A stretch of 6,748 bases of DNA from an uncultured Clostridia bacterium (GTDB lineage: Bacteria; Bacillota; Clostridia; Christensenellales; Borkfalkiaceae). The notes under the pieces are model-generated. The model did not search any database and had not been told where the DNA came from. It saw only the letters and a list, made by a program, of their open reading frames with translations. Both the position numbers and the translations under genes were made by a program. Positions 4,891 to 6,748 of this stretch are shown here, one piece after another. The number at the start of each line of letters is the position of its first letter. Position 1 is the first letter of the stretch. The DNA lies in contig CAUHGY010000088.1 in assembly GCA_959605945.1 (NCBI GenBank), forward strand, positions 1 through 6,748, read 5' to 3'.

Positions 4891-5134
4891 AAATATTTAA
4901 AGGCAGTGATGGAGACAGATTCGCCCTTATTTAAGAGAGTTCAGAGAGAATAACCCGATAGGCTGAAAGGTTATCGTTTCTTTGGCGAATTATTCACTCC
5001 GGAGCTTTGCACCGAAATTTTAGAGTAGGCCGCAACGGATTATTCCCGTTAAAGAATATACGAGGCAATCTTTGATTGTGAATTTAGGTGGTACAGCGTT
5101 TGACGGCGCCCTATTTTTCGGGCGTCGTTTTTTT
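4891..5134 (+). promoter_or_regulatory. T-box leader, phenylalanine-specific (UUC specifier)
   Basis: This RNA senses uncharged tRNA-Phe and permits pheST expression when charging is low. In Stem I, GGAG (4911-4914) pairs with CTCC (4997-5000), then ATTCGCC (4919-4925) with GGCGAAT (4984-4990). The internal loop between them holds the codon TTC (4993-4995), which encodes Phe. Higher up are an AGAGAG segment and an apical helix ATAACC/GGTTAT (4950-4955/4969-4974) with GGCTGAAA in its loop. The T-box sequence AATTTAGGTGGTACAGCG is at 5081-5098. The antiterminator is TAGG (5085-5088) with CCTA (5110-5113), then a 7-nt bulge TGGTACA that pairs with the tRNA end, then GCG with CGC (5107-5109). It is mutually exclusive with the terminator. 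Confidence 0.95.
5102..5134 (+). terminator. T-box-controlled intrinsic terminator before pheS
   Basis: GACGGCGCCC (5102-5111) pairs with GGGCGTCGTT (5120-5129), with G-U wobbles allowed. The loop is 8 nt and the T-run is 5128-5134. The left arm shares bases 5107-5111 with the antiterminator, so only one structure can form. Without uncharged tRNA-Phe, this hairpin should stop transcription 20 nt before pheS. Confidence 0.93.
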
Positions 5135-5153
5135 GTTATCGAAGGAGTACATT

Positions 5154-6179
5154 ATGCAGGAAAAATTCAGCAATATTGCAGCACGGGCAAAAGCCGAAAC
5201 GGACAGCGTTTCAAATAGCAGAGAATTAAATGAATTAAAAGTAAAATACATCGGCAAAAGCGGAGAAGTGACGATGCTTCTGCGCGGAATGAAAGACATA
5301 CCGGCACAGGAAAGAGCCGCTTTCGGGAAAAATATAAACGATCTTAAAGAAAAAATCGTTGCAATTTTTGACAGAAAAGAAGCAGACCTTAAAGAAAAAG
5401 AGCTAACGGAGAAATATCAGAGCGAGGCTTTAGACATTACTCTTCCGGGCAAAAAGCCTGTTCTCGGCAGCCTTCATCCCATAAATTTAGTAAAAAATCA
5501 AATTCTTGACGCATTTTGCGGGCTTGGGTTCGAGATATTTGAGGGGCCTGAAATTGAGACCGATTATTATTGTTTTCAGGCTCTGAATATTCCCAAAGAT
5601 CACCCCGCGAGAGATATGCAGGATACTTTTTATATCACTGACAACGTTCTTTTGCGTTCTCACACTTCTCCCGGTCAAGTCAGAACAATGGAAAATAAAA
5701 AACCGCCCATAAAGGTTTTGAGCCCGGGCAGAGTTTACAGGGCGGACGATGATGCGTCTCATTCTCCGATGTTTCATCAAATAGAGGGGCTTGTTGTGGA
5801 TAAAGGCGTTTCGTTAAGCGATTTGCAAGGCCTTTTAGACGAGTTTGTTAAAATCATCTTTGACAGTCGGACTAAAACACGGTTCAGACCTTCTTATTTT
5901 CCGTTCACCGAACCAAGCGTCGAAGTTGATGTAACTTGCAGCAAATGTCATGGAAAAGGTTGCAGTCTCTGTAAGGGAACGGGATGGATAGAAATACTCG
6001 GCGCCGGCGTAGTCAACAGAAAAGTTCTTGAGATGAGCGGTATCGATTCCGACGTTTATTCCGGCTTGGCTTTCGGATTAGGTATCGAACGCACCACGAT
6101 GATAAAGTACGGCATTTCAGATATAAGAACGCTTTTTGAAAGCAATGTTAAATTCCTAGAACAATTCAACAGGAGATAA
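5154..6179 (+). CDS. pheS: Phenylalanine--tRNA ligase alpha subunit PheS
   Basis: A 341-residue catalytic subunit of the alpha2-beta2 class II synthetase that activates phenylalanine and charges tRNA-Phe (Bacillus PheS is 344). The N-terminal coiled-coil arm covers about residues 1-85. The catalytic core follows, with LHPINLV, EGPEIETDYYCFQALNIP, ARDMQDTFY, LLRSHTSPGQVR, motif 2 SPGRVYRADDDASHSPMFHQ (from residue 190) and motif 3 GLAFGLGIERTTMIKYGI (from 304). A four-cysteine loop (Cys262, 265, 270, 273) is present, as in many Firmicute homologues. ATG 5154 has AAGGAG (5142-5147) six bases upstream. The frame is open back to 5088, but that part is the T-box and terminator. pheT follows after 7 nt, and its ribosome site lies within the last codons of pheS. 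Confidence 0.98.
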   Translation: MQEKFSNIAARAKAETDSVSNSRELNELKVKYIGKSGEVTMLLRGMKDIPAQERAAFGKNINDLKEKIVAIFDRKEADLKEKELTEKYQSEALDITLPGKKPVLGSLHPINLVKNQILDAFCGLGFEIFEGPEIETDYYCFQALNIPKDHPARDMQDTFYITDNVLLRSHTSPGQVRTMENKKPPIKVLSPGRVYRADDDASHSPMFHQIEGLVVDKGVSLSDLQGLLDEFVKIIFDSRTKTRFRPSYFPFTEPSVEVDVTCSKCHGKGCSLCKGTGWIEILGAGVVNRKVLEMSGIDSDVYSGLAFGLGIERTTMIKYGISDIRTLFESNVKFLEQFNRR

Positions 6180-6186
6180 TTAGAAT

Positions 6187-6748
6187 ATGAAAGCACCACT
6201 TTCTTGGTTAAAAGACTATGTAGATATAGACTGCACTCCCGAAGAACTGCGCGATAAGCTTTTTTCATGCGGGTTTGAAGTGGAAGATATGTTTAATCCC
6301 GCACAGAATATCGACAGGATCGTTACATGTAAAATTCTTTCTGTAGAAAAACATCCCGATGCGGATAAACTTTTTGTAACTCAGGTTGACGCAGGCATTT
6401 ACGGAAAATTGCAGATTATTACCGCGGCGACTAATATTTTTGTCGGAGCGGTCGTTCCGGTAGCTTTGGATAAATCCACCCTTTTCAACGGTGAAAAAAT
6501 ACGCAGCGGCAAACTCCGCGGACTTGAATCTAACGGGATGTTTTGCAGCGGGGAAGAGCTCGGCATAACCGACGATTGGTATGACGGAGCTTCCGTCAAC
6601 GGCATTCTTATACTCGACAAAGACTGTAAACTCGGCGCTGATATTAAAGAGATACTTGATTTAAATGATGTTATGTTTGACATAAACGTAACCGCAAACA
6701 GACCTGATTGTCAATCGATTTTAGGTTTGGCTCGCGAAATAGCGGCAC
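6187..6748 (+). CDS. pheT: Phenylalanine--tRNA ligase beta subunit PheT (N-terminal 187 codons)
   Basis: The frame begins at ATG 6187 (MKAPLSWLKDYVDI, the standard PheT N-terminus) and stays open to the window edge. The full family length is about 800 residues, so roughly the first quarter is seen. It contains the N-terminal segment and the OB-fold tRNA-binding (EMAPII-like) domain (about 40-150), recognisable from ILSVEKHPDADKLFVTQVD, KIRSGKLRGLESNGMFCS and GEELGI. The conserved NVTANRPDCQSILGLARE begins at residue 167 and leads into the B3/B4 editing domain, which lies outside. The beta subunit binds tRNA and hydrolyses mischarged Tyr-tRNA-Phe. AGGAG at 6171-6175 is 11 bases from the ATG, longer than usual. 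It is expressed from the same T-box promoter as pheS. Confidence 0.97.
   Translation, partial: MKAPLSWLKDYVDIDCTPEELRDKLFSCGFEVEDMFNPAQNIDRIVTCKILSVEKHPDADKLFVTQVDAGIYGKLQIITAATNIFVGAVVPVALDKSTLFNGEKIRSGKLRGLESNGMFCSGEELGITDDWYDGASVNGILILDKDCKLGADIKEILDLNDVMFDINVTANRPDCQSILGLAREIAA

Noticed and set aside
5088..5153. N-terminal extension of PheS from 5088
   Set aside because: This stretch is the T-box sequence and terminator. ATG 5154 has a well-spaced AAGGAG and gives the standard protein length.
1..6748. CRISPR array, insertion sequence, phage or defence system
   Set aside because: No regularly spaced repeats, transposase, integrase, terminal inverted repeats or defence-type proteins are present.

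Overview
The window is about 6.7 kb of low-GC chromosome from an endospore-forming Firmicute, most likely a member of Clostridia. The evidence is a complete spoIIA operon, a compact spoVAC-spoVAD-spoVAE set without the extra Bacillus spoVA genes, a YunB-type sporulation gene, and a pheS-pheT operon behind a T-box leader. Apart from two tRNA genes, everything reads on the plus strand. I cannot name the species.

Layout. Positions 1-165 (minus strand) hold a cut-off CAU-anticodon tRNA and a complete tRNA-Pro(UGG), expressed from a promoter at 185-213. The AT-rich gap at 166-363 carries that promoter, a divergent promoter for spoIIA, and three copies of TTGACAAA that may be promoter boxes, Spo0A-like boxes, or both. 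spoIIAA, spoIIAB and sigF (364-1845) form a tight operon closed by a hairpin terminator that overlaps the sigF stop codon. A gene-poor stretch follows (1857-2204). It ends in a good match to a forespore sigma-G promoter (2167-2196) and a 34-codon ORF that runs into the start of spoVAC. spoVAC, spoVAD and spoVAE (2293-4118) are coupled by a 1-bp overlap and a direct abutment. yunB (4137-4799) follows at once, with inverted repeats around its start. A consensus sigma-A promoter (4856-4884) and a phenylalanine T-box leader (about 4891-5134) then precede pheS (5154-6179) and the first 187 codons of pheT, which leaves the window.

How the genes work together. SpoIIAA, SpoIIAB and sigma-F are the partner-switching module that starts forespore gene expression. 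Sigma-F leads to sigma-G, and the putative sigma-G promoter would then express SpoVAC/AD/AE, the membrane machinery that moves dipicolinic acid into the spore and out at germination. YunB is a conserved sporulation membrane protein. PheST is housekeeping and has its own amino-acid-responsive control.

No new multigene system is evident: the genes are well-known families in a familiar order. The less explained material is non-coding or very small: the repeated octamer upstream of spoIIA, the gene-poor region and leader ORF before spoVAC, and the hairpins around the yunB start.
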